16,069 nucleotides of DNA from the NCBI GenBank assembly GCA_937888935.1, contig CALARO010000111.1, positions 1-16,069 on the forward strand, read 5' to 3'. The position numbers were made by a program, and so were the translations under genes. The notes beneath the pieces were generated by a model that had not been told where the DNA came from, ran no database searches, and saw only the letters and a list, made by a program, of their open reading frames with translations. Below are positions 1 to 7,121 of the stretch, piece by piece. The stretch comes from an uncultured Clostridia bacterium (GTDB lineage: Bacteria > Bacillota > Clostridia > Christensenellales > Borkfalkiaceae). Every line of letters begins with the position of its first letter. Position 1 is the first letter of the stretch.

Positions 1-1517
1 AGAATCAGCATATCGGGCAGCGACAGCATGATGCGCGCGATGCACAAAAGCTGCTTCTGCCCCGCCGACAGGTTCACTTCTTCGGTGATGTACGTATCGT
101 ACCCCTGTGGCAGGCGCGAGATAAAACCGTGCGCGTGGCACGCTTTCGCCGCCGCGATCATCTCTTCGTCCGTGGCGGTTTCGCGCCCGATTTTTAAGTT
201 TTCGCGCACCGTACCCGTCTTTAAAAACGTTTCCTGCAGCACCATGCCGTAGTGCAAGCGCAGCGATTTGCGCGTGACGGTGCGGATTTCCGTGCCGTCC
301 ACCGTGATTTCGCCCGCATTTACGTCGTAAAAGCGCATTAAAAGATTGATGAGCGTGGTTTTGCCGCTGCCCGTTCTGCCTACGATCGCCACGCGCTTGC
401 CGCCTTGTGCCGTGAGCGACAGATTTTCGATAAGTTTCTGCCCTTCCGTGTAGGCGAAGCTGACGTTTTCAAGGCGCACTTCGCCTTCTTTCACCTGCAA
501 GTTACCAAGGTTTGTATCGGGCGTTTCTTCCGCTTCGTCGAGCAGCTCGAAAATTCTGCCCGCGCACACGAACGCGCCCGAAAGTTCGGTGACTACCCCC
601 GAGATTTCGTTAAACGGCTTTGTATACTGATTGGCATAAGAAAGGAATTTCGTAAGTCCGCCCACGGTGAGCGCGCCCGCCGCGGCCGCCGCGCCCGCGC
701 CGCCTTTTGCGATCTGCAACGCGCCGAACAGCACCACGAGCGCGTACACGGCGTTATTCACAAACCGCGTGAGCGGGTTGACGAGCGAAGACGAAAACGT
801 TGCCGACATCGCCGCCGATTTGTACGCCGCGTTCTTTTTTTCGAAGTCCGCTTCGTTCTCCTGCTCGTGGCAGAACGCCTGCGCCGTTTTTAAGTTGCTC
901 ACCGCTTCTTCGGTGAACGATACCTGTTCGCTGCGCGCGAGCGTTTGCGCGCGGAAGTACGAATACGTGCGCTTTGAAATGAAGCGCGATGTGAAGATGG
1001 AAAGCGGCGTGACGAAGATGACGACGAGCGCGATTTTCCAGTTCGTGAGAAGCATCAGCGCGATTGTGCCGCCGATGGTGAGTACGCCCGTGAACAGCTG
1101 CGTGAAACCCATCACAAGCCCGTCCGATACTTCGTCGGCGTCGGCTACGATGCGCGAAAGGGTATCGCCGTGGGGGTGGGAATCGAGATATTTCAGGGGC
1201 AGGGCGTTGATTTTATCGAACGCTTTATTCCTGATTTCCTGCACCGTGCGGAAGGCGAGCCGGTTATTGAACACGCCCACGAGCCATTTTGCGACGAAGC
1301 CGACGGAAATCGCCGCGCCGATTTTGTAAAACACGATTTTCAGCTCTTCGAAATTCACGTTGCCTTTGCCGACGATAAGATCTACGCCGTCGCCCACAAG
1401 CACCGGCACGTATAAGGTTGCCGCCACTTCCGCCGCCGCGAACAGAATGACCGCGACGAGCGAGAACGGATATTTGCCCACGAGCACAAGGATTCTTTTT
1501 AACGTATGCTTTTTCAT
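1..1517 (-). CDS. ABC exporter half-transporter, second subunit (3' end beyond window)
   Basis: Membrane export ATPase made of an N-terminal six-helix transmembrane domain and a C-terminal nucleotide-binding domain; about 505 residues are visible and the frame is open to base 1. The ATG at 1517 overlaps the stop of the upstream subunit (ATGA), indicating translational coupling. Visible NBD motifs: Walker A GRTGSGKTT at about residues 378-386, Q-loop MVLQET, and signature NLSAGQKQ at about 481. The start of Walker B (LPDMLI) is the last thing seen, so the catalytic acidic residue cannot be judged. The signature is LSAGQ rather than LSGGQ. In heterodimeric exporters of the TM287/288 or BmrCD type, an altered signature in one subunit faces the degenerate Walker B of the other, which fits the partner gene. 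Substrate (drug, peptide or lipid) cannot be inferred. Confidence 0.93.
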   Translation of the reverse strand, partial: MKKHTLKRILVLVGKYPFSLVAVILFAAAEVAATLYVPVLVGDGVDLIVGKGNVNFEELKIVFYKIGAAISVGFVAKWLVGVFNNRLAFRTVQEIRNKAFDKINALPLKYLDSHPHGDTLSRIVADADEVSDGLVMGFTQLFTGVLTIGGTIALMLLTNWKIALVVIFVTPLSIFTSRFISKRTYSYFRAQTLARSEQVSFTEEAVSNLKTAQAFCHEQENEADFEKKNAAYKSAAMSATFSSSLVNPLTRFVNNAVYALVVLFGALQIAKGGAGAAAAAGALTVGGLTKFLSYANQYTKPFNEISGVVTELSGAFVCAGRIFELLDEAEETPDTNLGNLQVKEGEVRLENVSFAYTEGQKLIENLSLTAQGGKRVAIVGRTGSGKTTLINLLMRFYDVNAGEITVDGTEIRTVTRKSLRLHYGMVLQETFLKTGTVRENLKIGRETATDEEMIAAAKACHAHGFISRLPQGYDTYITEEVNLSAGQKQLLCIARIMLSLPDMLI

Positions 1518-3280
1518 TTCTGCGCCTCCGTTCCGTACTGAAATTCGTAGATTTCTTTATATTCGGCGCACGTTTTCAAAAGCTCTTCGTGCGTGCCGGC
1601 GGCGATGATTTCGCCTTCGTCAAGCACCAGAATTTTATCCGCCGAAATCAGCGAAGACGCGCGCTGCGATACGATGAATACCGTCTGTTTTTTCTCTTTC
1701 TGCCGCGCGCGGATCGCGTTGGAAAGCGCGCGTTCCGTAGCGTAATCGAGCGCGGACGAGCTATCGTCTAAAATCAGGATTTCCGCGTTTTTCATGAGCG
1801 CGCGGGCAACGCTTAACCGCTGCTTTTGTCCGCCCGAAAGATTGCCGCCGCCCTGCTCGATTGCGGCGTCCAGTCCGCCCTTTTGCTTTACCACGTCGTC
1901 TGCCTGAGCGCATTTCAAAGCCGCCCATGCCTTTTCGTCGTTTGCGGCGGCTTCTTTATCGCCCCACGCGAGATTGCTGCGCACCGTGCCTTTGAAAAGC
2001 ACGGCTTTCTGCGGCACGAGCGCGATTTTTTCGCGCAGCTCTTCGGGCGCGTATGCCGCCACGTTTTTGCCGCCGAGATATACGCCGCCTTCCGATACGT
2101 CGTAGAAATGCGGCAGCAGCGATACGAGCGACGTTTTGCCGCTGCCCGTGCCGCCGATCACCCCCACCGTTTCGCCTTTTTCCACCGTGAACGAGGCGTT
2201 TTTAATCGCGGGCGCGGCGTTTTCGTTGTATTTCAGCGTGACGTTGTCGAACACGATATAGCCAGGCGTTTTGGTGTGCGCGGCTTCGCTTGTTTCGTCG
2301 ATTTTTTTAAGATCGCCCTGCATTTCGAGAACGCCTTCGATACGATCGCCGCACGCCGCCGCTTTGGTGACGGTGACGACGAGATTGGCGAATTTCACGA
2401 GTTCCACGAGAATCTGCGACATTAAATTGTAAAGCGCGATGACGTTGCCTTGCGTGAGATTGCCGTGATCCACGCGGATCGCGCCGATTTTTAAAAGGAA
2501 AATCACGGCGAGATTGACGAGCACGAAAGTGACGGGATTCATGAGCGCGCCGATTGCGCCCGCTTTCTCTCTGCCTTTCGTTAAGGCGATGTTCTTTTTG
2601 CGGAACGATTCGCGCTCTTCGTCTTCTTTGCAAAAAGCGCGCACCACGCGCACGCCCGTAAGATTTTCGCGCGCGGCAAGCACCACTTTATCCGATTTTT
2701 CCTGCGCTTTTTTATACAGCGGCGTGGTGATACCCATAATCAGCGCGACGGCGAGAAACAGGGCGGGAATGACGGCGGCGAATACCCACGCGGACGGCGG
2801 GTCGATTAAAAACGCGGCGATCATTGCCCCGAATACGATGAGCGGCGAACGCAGAAACAGGCGCAGAAACATGTTTACGCCCGTCTGGAATTGCTGCACG
2901 TCGCCCGTCATGCGGTTGAGCATTGCCGAAGTGCCGAGCCGATCGTAGTCTTTATACGAAAGCTGCTGCAATTTGGAAAAAAGCGCTTTTCTCAGTTCGT
3001 AAGAAACGCCCGTGGCGGCTTTCGCCGCGAAATACTGCGCTATGACGGCGCAGACAAGCCCGACAAGTCCGAGCGCGACGAGCAGCAGCGACATTTTTAC
3101 GATGTACGCCGTGTTTGCGTTGTAGCCGCCGCCCGCAAGCGGCGCGCCTAAGCCGACGTCGATAATTTTCGCCACCACCACCGGCACTAAAAGCTCGAAA
3201 GTGGCTTCGAATAATTTGAACAGGGGGGATAAAAAACGTTCTTTTTTATACGCCCCGAAATAGGGAAATAATTTTTTCAT
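1514..3280 (-). CDS. ABC exporter half-transporter, first subunit with degenerate ATP site
   Basis: 588-residue TMD-NBD half-transporter. Hydrophobic helices fill the first 300 or so residues; the NBD follows with Walker A GGTGSGKTS (about 376-384), Q-loop LVPQKAVLF and signature NLSGGQKQRL. Walker B ends in LILDDSSSALD (about 504), so Asp replaces the catalytic Glu. The H-loop reads IVSQRASS, so Gln replaces the switch His. Both changes are typical of the non-hydrolysing subunit of heterodimeric exporters, so it very probably pairs with the gene overlapping its stop. Start: ATG at 3280 gives the usual family start (MKKLFPYFGAYKKE), but no clear Shine-Dalgarno precedes it. An in-frame TTG at 3385 has AAGGA about 5 nt upstream, but would add 35 residues encoded by intergenic repeat sequence, so I prefer the ATG. 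No convincing promoter seen in the repeats upstream. Confidence 0.93.
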   Translation of the reverse strand: MKKLFPYFGAYKKERFLSPLFKLFEATFELLVPVVVAKIIDVGLGAPLAGGGYNANTAYIVKMSLLLVALGLVGLVCAVIAQYFAAKAATGVSYELRKALFSKLQQLSYKDYDRLGTSAMLNRMTGDVQQFQTGVNMFLRLFLRSPLIVFGAMIAAFLIDPPSAWVFAAVIPALFLAVALIMGITTPLYKKAQEKSDKVVLAARENLTGVRVVRAFCKEDEERESFRKKNIALTKGREKAGAIGALMNPVTFVLVNLAVIFLLKIGAIRVDHGNLTQGNVIALYNLMSQILVELVKFANLVVTVTKAAACGDRIEGVLEMQGDLKKIDETSEAAHTKTPGYIVFDNVTLKYNENAAPAIKNASFTVEKGETVGVIGGTGSGKTSLVSLLPHFYDVSEGGVYLGGKNVAAYAPEELREKIALVPQKAVLFKGTVRSNLAWGDKEAAANDEKAWAALKCAQADDVVKQKGGLDAAIEQGGGNLSGGQKQRLSVARALMKNAEILILDDSSSALDYATERALSNAIRARQKEKKQTVFIVSQRASSLISADKILVLDEGEIIAAGTHEELLKTCAEYKEIYEFQYGTEAQK

Positions 3281-3425
3281 ACTGATTTTTTTCGTTGGGA
3301 AATTGTGTTTTTTTGGAAGGGGCAAGTTGCGCCACCTTTGTTTGATAAAACTGATAGAAAACAAGTTACGCCGCTTGATCTTCAAAAATTCCTTCCGGAA
3401 TATTCAGAAAATCAAAAATGTGCTA

Positions 3426-3523
3426 CGCCCCTCATCAGTCGGCTTCGCCGACAGCTTCCCCCCAAGGGGAAGGCTTGATACAAGGCATAGATCTTGATTT
3501 CAAACAGGTTGCAACAATCCATT
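3426..3523. repeat. Dispersed palindromic repeat, copy 1
   Basis: Begins CGCCCCTCATC. It carries two perfect hairpins: GTCGGC-TTC-GCCGAC at 3438-3452 and CTTCCCC-CCAA-GGGGAAG at 3455-3472. A tail with CAAACAGGTTGCAACA follows. It is matched along its length by copy 2, about 149 bases downstream, and partly by the element at 14353-14410. It looks like a non-autonomous REP/MITE-like intergenic repeat; no transposase is nearby. Confidence 0.85.
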
Positions 3524-3574
3524 AGAAAACAAGTTACGCTGCTTTGTTTGAAAAAGCGGATAGAAAACAAGCTG

Positions 3575-3673
3575 CGCCCCTCATCCGTCGCCATCCGGCG
3601 ACACCTTCCCCCCAGGGGGAAGACTATATCAAAGGCAGAGATTTCTATTTCAAACAGGTTGCAACAGTCCGTT
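3575..3673. repeat. Dispersed palindromic repeat, copy 2
   Basis: Same organisation as copy 1. Hairpins are GTCGCC-ATCC-GGCGAC at 3587-3602 and CTTCCCCC-CA-GGGGGAAG at 3605-3622, then the shared tail CAAACAGGTTGCAACA at 3651-3666. The first hairpin differs in sequence from copy 1 yet keeps its pairing, suggesting that the structure is maintained. Confidence 0.85.
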
Positions 3674-3689
3674 ACGGAACGGGCGACGC

Positions 3690-3721
3690 CCGCCCCCGGG
3701 GGAAGGCTATATCAAAGGCTT
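3690..3721. repeat. Dispersed palindromic repeat, truncated third copy
   Basis: CGCCCCCGGGGGAAGGC followed by TATATCAAAGGC aligns with the second hairpin and following segment of copy 2 (3608-3636). The CCCCTCATC end is missing. It abuts the stop codon of the minus-strand gene ending at 3723 and may act as its 3' structure, though no U-tract is visible. Confidence 0.65.
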
Positions 3722-3722
3722 T

Positions 3723-4787
3723 TTATTCTTCTTCGGGCGCTTCGCTTTCGGCGGAAGTCATATCCGATAAAAATTCAAACGCGGCTTCAAGCGCGGCGAG
3801 CTTCCTGCCTTCTTCCGTTGAGCTTTTCATTTCGTTCGCGTGAGAAAGCTTTACGGCGTGCGCGAAATGCGACGCGGCAAGGCAGAAAAACGGCAATGCA
3901 ATCACGAACAACGCGCCGCCCGCGATGGTCAGCCACACGAAAAGCGCGTCTTCCCGCGAAAAAATGTTCGCGGCGAAAATCACGGTGAATACAAGCAGCG
4001 CGATTTCTACCGAAAGCGCGGGAACGAATTTTTTACGCGTATCGTACACGCGCTCTTTCAGCACGGCGCGGCGTTTTTCCGTCTTCTCTTCGTAGTCCTT
4101 TTTGATCGGTGCGATTTCCTGCGCAAGGCGGGTTTTTTCCGCTTCCGCTTTTTCGCCCCATTCCGCGCACAACTCTTTTACGGCTTCTTCGCCGAACGTG
4201 GCGGCAAATTCTTCGTAGCCGTAGCTCGCCCACTCGCTATAAAGCGGCTGCAACGTTTCGCCGTAGTGCGTTTTCGCGCGCCAGAATCCGAGCGCGGCGC
4301 GCTTGTAGCACGGAATTTCCACCAGCGCGGCATCGAATTTTTCCGCCGCCGCGCTATACGAAGTTTCCGCTTCTTCGCCGCTTTCGCCTTTCGCTTTTTC
4401 CAGCAGCGTTTCGCCTTCGGCGCACAACGTTTCCGCTTTCTCTTCCCGCTTCTTCCGCTCTTCTTCGCGCTTTCTGATCAGCGCGGCGGCGTCTTCGGCG
4501 GAAAGCGCGGCAAGCTCTTCGTCGTCTTCTTCTGGAAATTCGAAAATCACTTCGTCCGCGGCTTCCGACTGCGTTTCTTCGCCGTCGATCTCGTTCTCGA
4601 TTTCGCTTTCGATCTCGTTTTCGAGTTCGCCGTCGAGTTCCGCGGCGGTTGCTTTCTCTTCGCTTTGCGCTTCGTTTTTCGCTTTGTCGCGTTCGGAAAG
4701 CTCGTCCGTGGCGTCTACGTAGCCGTCTTTCGTCTTTTTCAGGCGGATACCCCTGCCGTACTCGTCGTCGATAATTCTTTCTTCCAT
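3723..4787 (-). CDS. Unknown acidic protein with TPR-like segment and two membrane helices
   Basis: 354 residues; I do not recognise a named family. N-terminal 100 residues are strongly acidic and low complexity (runs such as ELENEIESEIENEID at 55-69). A charged helical or coiled-coil stretch follows (about 100-120), then a TPR-like helical pair at about 120-175. Two adjacent hydrophobic segments lie at about 254-276 and 281-308, and an acidic tail ends EEE. The predicted picture is a membrane-anchored protein with a large N-terminal domain, probably cytoplasmic. The start ATG is well supported: AAAGGAGAG lies 5 nt upstream. It starts 54 bases after ispE on the same strand, so it is probably the last gene of the epsC-ispE unit. 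Base composition and codon use match the neighbours. Confidence 0.85.
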   Translation of the reverse strand: MEERIIDDEYGRGIRLKKTKDGYVDATDELSERDKAKNEAQSEEKATAAELDGELENEIESEIENEIDGEETQSEAADEVIFEFPEEDDEELAALSAEDAAALIRKREEERKKREEKAETLCAEGETLLEKAKGESGEEAETSYSAAAEKFDAALVEIPCYKRAALGFWRAKTHYGETLQPLYSEWASYGYEEFAATFGEEAVKELCAEWGEKAEAEKTRLAQEIAPIKKDYEEKTEKRRAVLKERVYDTRKKFVPALSVEIALLVFTVIFAANIFSREDALFVWLTIAGGALFVIALPFFCLAASHFAHAVKLSHANEMKSSTEEGRKLAALEAAFEFLSDMTSAESEAPEEE

Positions 4788-4841
4788 ATATTCTCTCCTT
4801 TGCCCTTAGTTTCGGGCGGATCAGATGATTTTTGCTTTGTA

Positions 4842-5726
4842 TCAGAAAACGCTTTCGGCGCGGATGGCGCGGAAGTTGCCTTTGTAGCGGCTGAACGCCC
4901 AATCGAGCATTTCACGCGTATCGAACAGGGCGTATGCCGCGCTGCCCGAGCCTGTCATGCCCGCGCCGAGCGGCGAAAACCATTCCGCTTCTTCGATCGC
5001 CTGCCGTACATCGGCGTTGAGTTCGCATGCCGCCGCCCGCAAATCGTTTTTTATGAGTTTTCCCAGCCCCGCGACGTCGCCGTTTTCGTACTTTTCCACC
5101 GCGCTCTTTGTGGCGGGCGGATAGGCGATTCCCGCTTTGTCGTAGCCTTGAAAGCACTTCGGCGTGGACACCCCCGTGCGCGGGCATATCAACAGAAAAA
5201 ACAGCTTCTTTTTTTCGCGCGGCTGCACGTTTTGCCTGAAAACCCGTTCCGCGATTTCGCCCCTGCCCCGCATTCGCACCGCGCCGCCGAGATACATCGC
5301 CCGCGTATCGCTGCCCGTGCGGTCGGCGATTTGTAAAATCCGCTCTTCCGTTTCGGGCGTGATCTCTTTGAGATACAGTTGCCGCATTGCGTGCAGCGCG
5401 CCCGCCGCGTCCGCCGACGAGCCGCCCAACCCCGCGCCCACGGGGATATTTTTGTAAATTTTCAGCTCCGCGCCGCCCGTTTGAAATTCTTCGGCAAAAA
5501 GCTGCGCGGCTTTGTACGCGTTGTTTTCCGTTTCGGGCAGAAGTTCCGTGCCTTCGCCGTGAGAATACACTTTGATTGCGCCGTCCTTCCTGCGCTTCGC
5601 CGCGATCAAATCGGAAAGATCGAGCGACACGACGAGCGAATCGAGCAGGTGATACCCACCGCTTACGCCCGTAATATCAAGCGTTAAATTGATTTTTGCG
5701 CCCGCTTTCACTTTGCAATAATTCAT
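4842..5726 (-). CDS. ispE: 4-diphosphocytidyl-2-C-methyl-D-erythritol kinase
   Basis: GHMP-family kinase that phosphorylates the 2-hydroxyl of CDP-ME in the non-mevalonate (MEP) isoprenoid pathway, in the cytoplasm. 294 residues, the normal length. Motif 1 AGAKINLTLDI is at 8-18 with the conserved Lys. The ATP-binding loop PVGAGLGGSSADAAG is at 95-109 and includes the catalytic Asp. The C-terminal GHMP motif GAGMTGSGSAAYALF lies near 250-265. ATG with AAAGGA about 10 nt upstream. It lies 57 bases after epsC and 54 before the unknown membrane protein, all same strand. Nearness to veg and the sipL-like gene matches the veg-ispE neighbourhood of Bacillus subtilis and the yabG-sipL-ispE area of Clostridioides difficile (recalled gene order, not checked). 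Confidence 0.96.
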   Translation of the reverse strand: MNYCKVKAGAKINLTLDITGVSGGYHLLDSLVVSLDLSDLIAAKRRKDGAIKVYSHGEGTELLPETENNAYKAAQLFAEEFQTGGAELKIYKNIPVGAGLGGSSADAAGALHAMRQLYLKEITPETEERILQIADRTGSDTRAMYLGGAVRMRGRGEIAERVFRQNVQPREKKKLFFLLICPRTGVSTPKCFQGYDKAGIAYPPATKSAVEKYENGDVAGLGKLIKNDLRAAACELNADVRQAIEEAEWFSPLGAGMTGSGSAAYALFDTREMLDWAFSRYKGNFRAIRAESVF

Positions 5727-5783
5727 CGCGTTTTTGTCCTTTGCGTTTCTGCGTTTTCTTTGCTTTTTTCGTTCGGTGCGCGC

Positions 5784-6778
5784 TCAACCCACGTAATTCG
5801 AAGGGATCGTGACGCCGTCAGGCACGGAATGAGTTACCCACGCGTTGCCGCCGATCACCGCGCCGTTGCCCACCACCGTGCCGCCGCCAAGCACAGAAGC
5901 GTTCGCGTAAATCACCACGTCGTTTAAAATATCGGGGTGGCGTTTCACGCCCTTGACGAGCGAGCCGTCCGGGTTTGCTTTGAAGCTCTTCGCGCCGATC
6001 GTTACGCCCTGATACAGCTTCACGTTTTTGCCGATCGTTGCCGTTTCGCCGATCACCACGCCCGTGCCGTGGTCGATAAAGAAATATTCGCCGATTTTCG
6101 CGCCCGGGTGAATATCTATGCCCGTGCGGCTGTGCGCGATTTCGCTCATCATTCGCGGCAGCACGGGTACGCCCTTTTCATACAGAAAATGCGCCGTTCT
6201 ATGCGCCAGAAGCGCGTAAAAACAGGGGTAGCAGAGAGCGATTTCACGCTCGTTTTTCGCCGCCGGATCGCCGCGATAACCGGCGGTGAGATCCGTTTGA
6301 AGCACGCGGCGGATTTCGATCAGCGCGTTTAAAAATTCAAGCGTGATTTTTTGCGCGCTTTCTTCCGTTTGCGATTGCGTTTCGGATTGCGCGGGCGTTT
6401 TTGCCTGCGTTTCGGATTGCGCGGGCGTTTCCGTTTGCGCGGGCGCGCTCAGGGCGGAAAGCAGCATGCAGTACAGATTTTCCGCCGCGGAAGCGAGCGC
6501 CTTGCGGGGTTTGCGCAGCAGAAAATTTCGGGGAAAAGCGCGGCGCGGATCTCTTCGATAAATTCTTTGATCGCGCTTTCGAAAAGGCATAAATTTGCGG
6601 GTTGCCCCGGCGCGCCCGGTTGCGCGTCGGTTTGCCTGCTTTCGCAGCCGCATGTTCCGCCGTTTTGCGCGTTCGTTTCTTCCAAAGCGGCTTTTTCAAG
6701 CTTTTTCGACGTTTCTTCCGCTGCCGCCGCGAGCTTTTCGATAAAAATTTCTTCTTGTTCCTGCATTCTTGCTTCCAC
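5784..6778 (-). pseudogene. epsC: Serine O-acetyltransferase (EpsC/CysE type), split by a -1 frameshift
   Basis: Makes O-acetylserine from serine and acetyl-CoA for cysteine synthesis. The catalytic half is intact: RTAHFLYEKG, then the left-handed beta-helix with DIHPGAKIG and FIDHGTGVVIGETA (active-site His residues) and the C-terminus ending in NYVG. The 5' part lies in another frame. GTG at 6778 (AAGGA 6 nt upstream) opens a frame whose residues 66-83 (FESAIKEFIEEIRAALFP) fit the EpsC N-terminal domain. Homology then continues in the -1 frame as FLLRKPRKALASAAENLY. The change falls at or near TTTTCCCC (6530-6537). Restoring one base would give about 331 residues. The alternative long frame from 6653 has an Arg-rich N-terminus that is plainly a shadow. 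Causes could be true mutation, sequencing error in the homopolymers, or programmed slippage. A Gln/Thr/Ser-rich linker separates the domains. Confidence 0.82.
6376..6430. repeat. Two 25-bp direct repeats in the epsC linker
   Basis: The 25 bases at 6376-6400 recur exactly at 6406-6430 (period 30). A further partial copy of the GCGCGGGCG end lies just downstream. On the minus strand they encode the repeated peptide TPAQSETQ of the epsC inter-domain linker, so the linker has grown by in-frame duplication. Confidence 0.85.
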
Positions 6779-6812
6779 CGGTTTTCCTTGCTTTGTTTTC
6801 TCTGCGCTTCGC

Positions 6813-6934
6813 TTTGCGCCGTGCGCTTTGCCTTGCGTTTTTCAACGCCTTGCCGAATAATATTTTACCACAATTTGCGCCGTGCGCTTTGCCTTGCGTT
6901 TTTCAACGCCTTGCCGAATAATATTTTACCACAA
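6813..6934. repeat. Exact 61-bp tandem duplication upstream of epsC
   Basis: Bases 6813-6873 and 6874-6934 are identical over 61 positions, from TTTGCGCCGTGCGC through to TATTTTACCACAA. Each copy contains, on the minus strand, TGGTAAAAT, an extended -10 element. Only the distal copy (6874-6934) is preceded by a -35 hexamer. The lack of any difference suggests recent duplication. It lies in the leader of epsC. Confidence 0.95.
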
Positions 6935-6951
6935 ACGGCGCGTTTCGTCAA
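6923..6951 (-). promoter_or_regulatory. Sigma-A-type promoter for epsC-ispE unit
   Basis: On the minus strand TTGACG (6951-6946), a 17-base spacer, then TAAAAT (6928-6923) with the extended -10 dinucleotide TG one base upstream. Transcription would start near 6916, leaving a leader of roughly 140 bases that includes the second copy of the 61-bp duplication. This is the strongest promoter-like match in the window. Confidence 0.75.
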
Positions 6952-7033
6952 CAGGTTTTCGCGCCTTTTATGATGCCGCACGCGTGCGCGAGAAATTTTT
7001 TACGCTTTTTTCGACTTCTTTATACAAATTTTT

Positions 7034-7063
7034 GCCCCCCAAACGCTTTCGCGCTTGAAGGGC
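7034..7063 (-). terminator. Long hairpin after the sipL-like gene
   Basis: Read on the minus strand, GCCCTTCAAGCGC and GCGTTTGGGGGGC pair over 13 positions around a GAAA tetraloop, using three G-U pairs; the plus-strand RNA would have three mismatches there. It lies about 60 bases after the stop at 7122, so it is probably an mRNA 3' structure. Only a weak U-tract (TTTGTAT) follows, hence a modest terminator call. Confidence 0.5.
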
Positions 7064-7121
7064 GGTTGATTTTTTATGCCGTTTTTTTAAGGTTTACTTT
7101 CCGTTTATTTGCGGTTTACTT

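Larger units (their letters stand above)
3281..3722. other. Gene-free repeat-rich spacer
   Basis: 442 bases without a credible gene. It holds two full and one partial copy of a palindromic repeat (listed separately). Around them a shorter motif, TAGAAAACAAGTTACGC, occurs at 3355-3371 and 3523-3539, with a variant (TAGAAAACAAGCTGCGC) at 3561-3577. Small open frames here (for example minus 3412-3594) are translations of the repeats and are not called. Confidence 0.85.

Noticed and set aside
3426..3673. CRISPR-like array from the repeated palindromes
   Set aside because: Units are about 100 bp with about 50-bp gaps that themselves share sequence; there are only two to three copies and no cas genes.
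3840..5336. 498-residue open frame on the plus strand
   Set aside because: Antisense to the unknown membrane protein and ispE; its Phe/Arg-rich composition is what the opposite strand of Glu/Ala-rich GC-biased genes produces, with no domain or ribosome binding site.
6337..6699. 120-residue minus-strand frame in epsC
   Set aside because: Third frame across epsC; Arg/Ala/Lys-rich shadow with no fit to EpsC or other families.
6779..6922. T-box or other cysteine-responsive riboswitch in the epsC leader
   Set aside because: No T-box sequence, specifier stem or antiterminator seen; the leader is mostly the 61-bp duplication.
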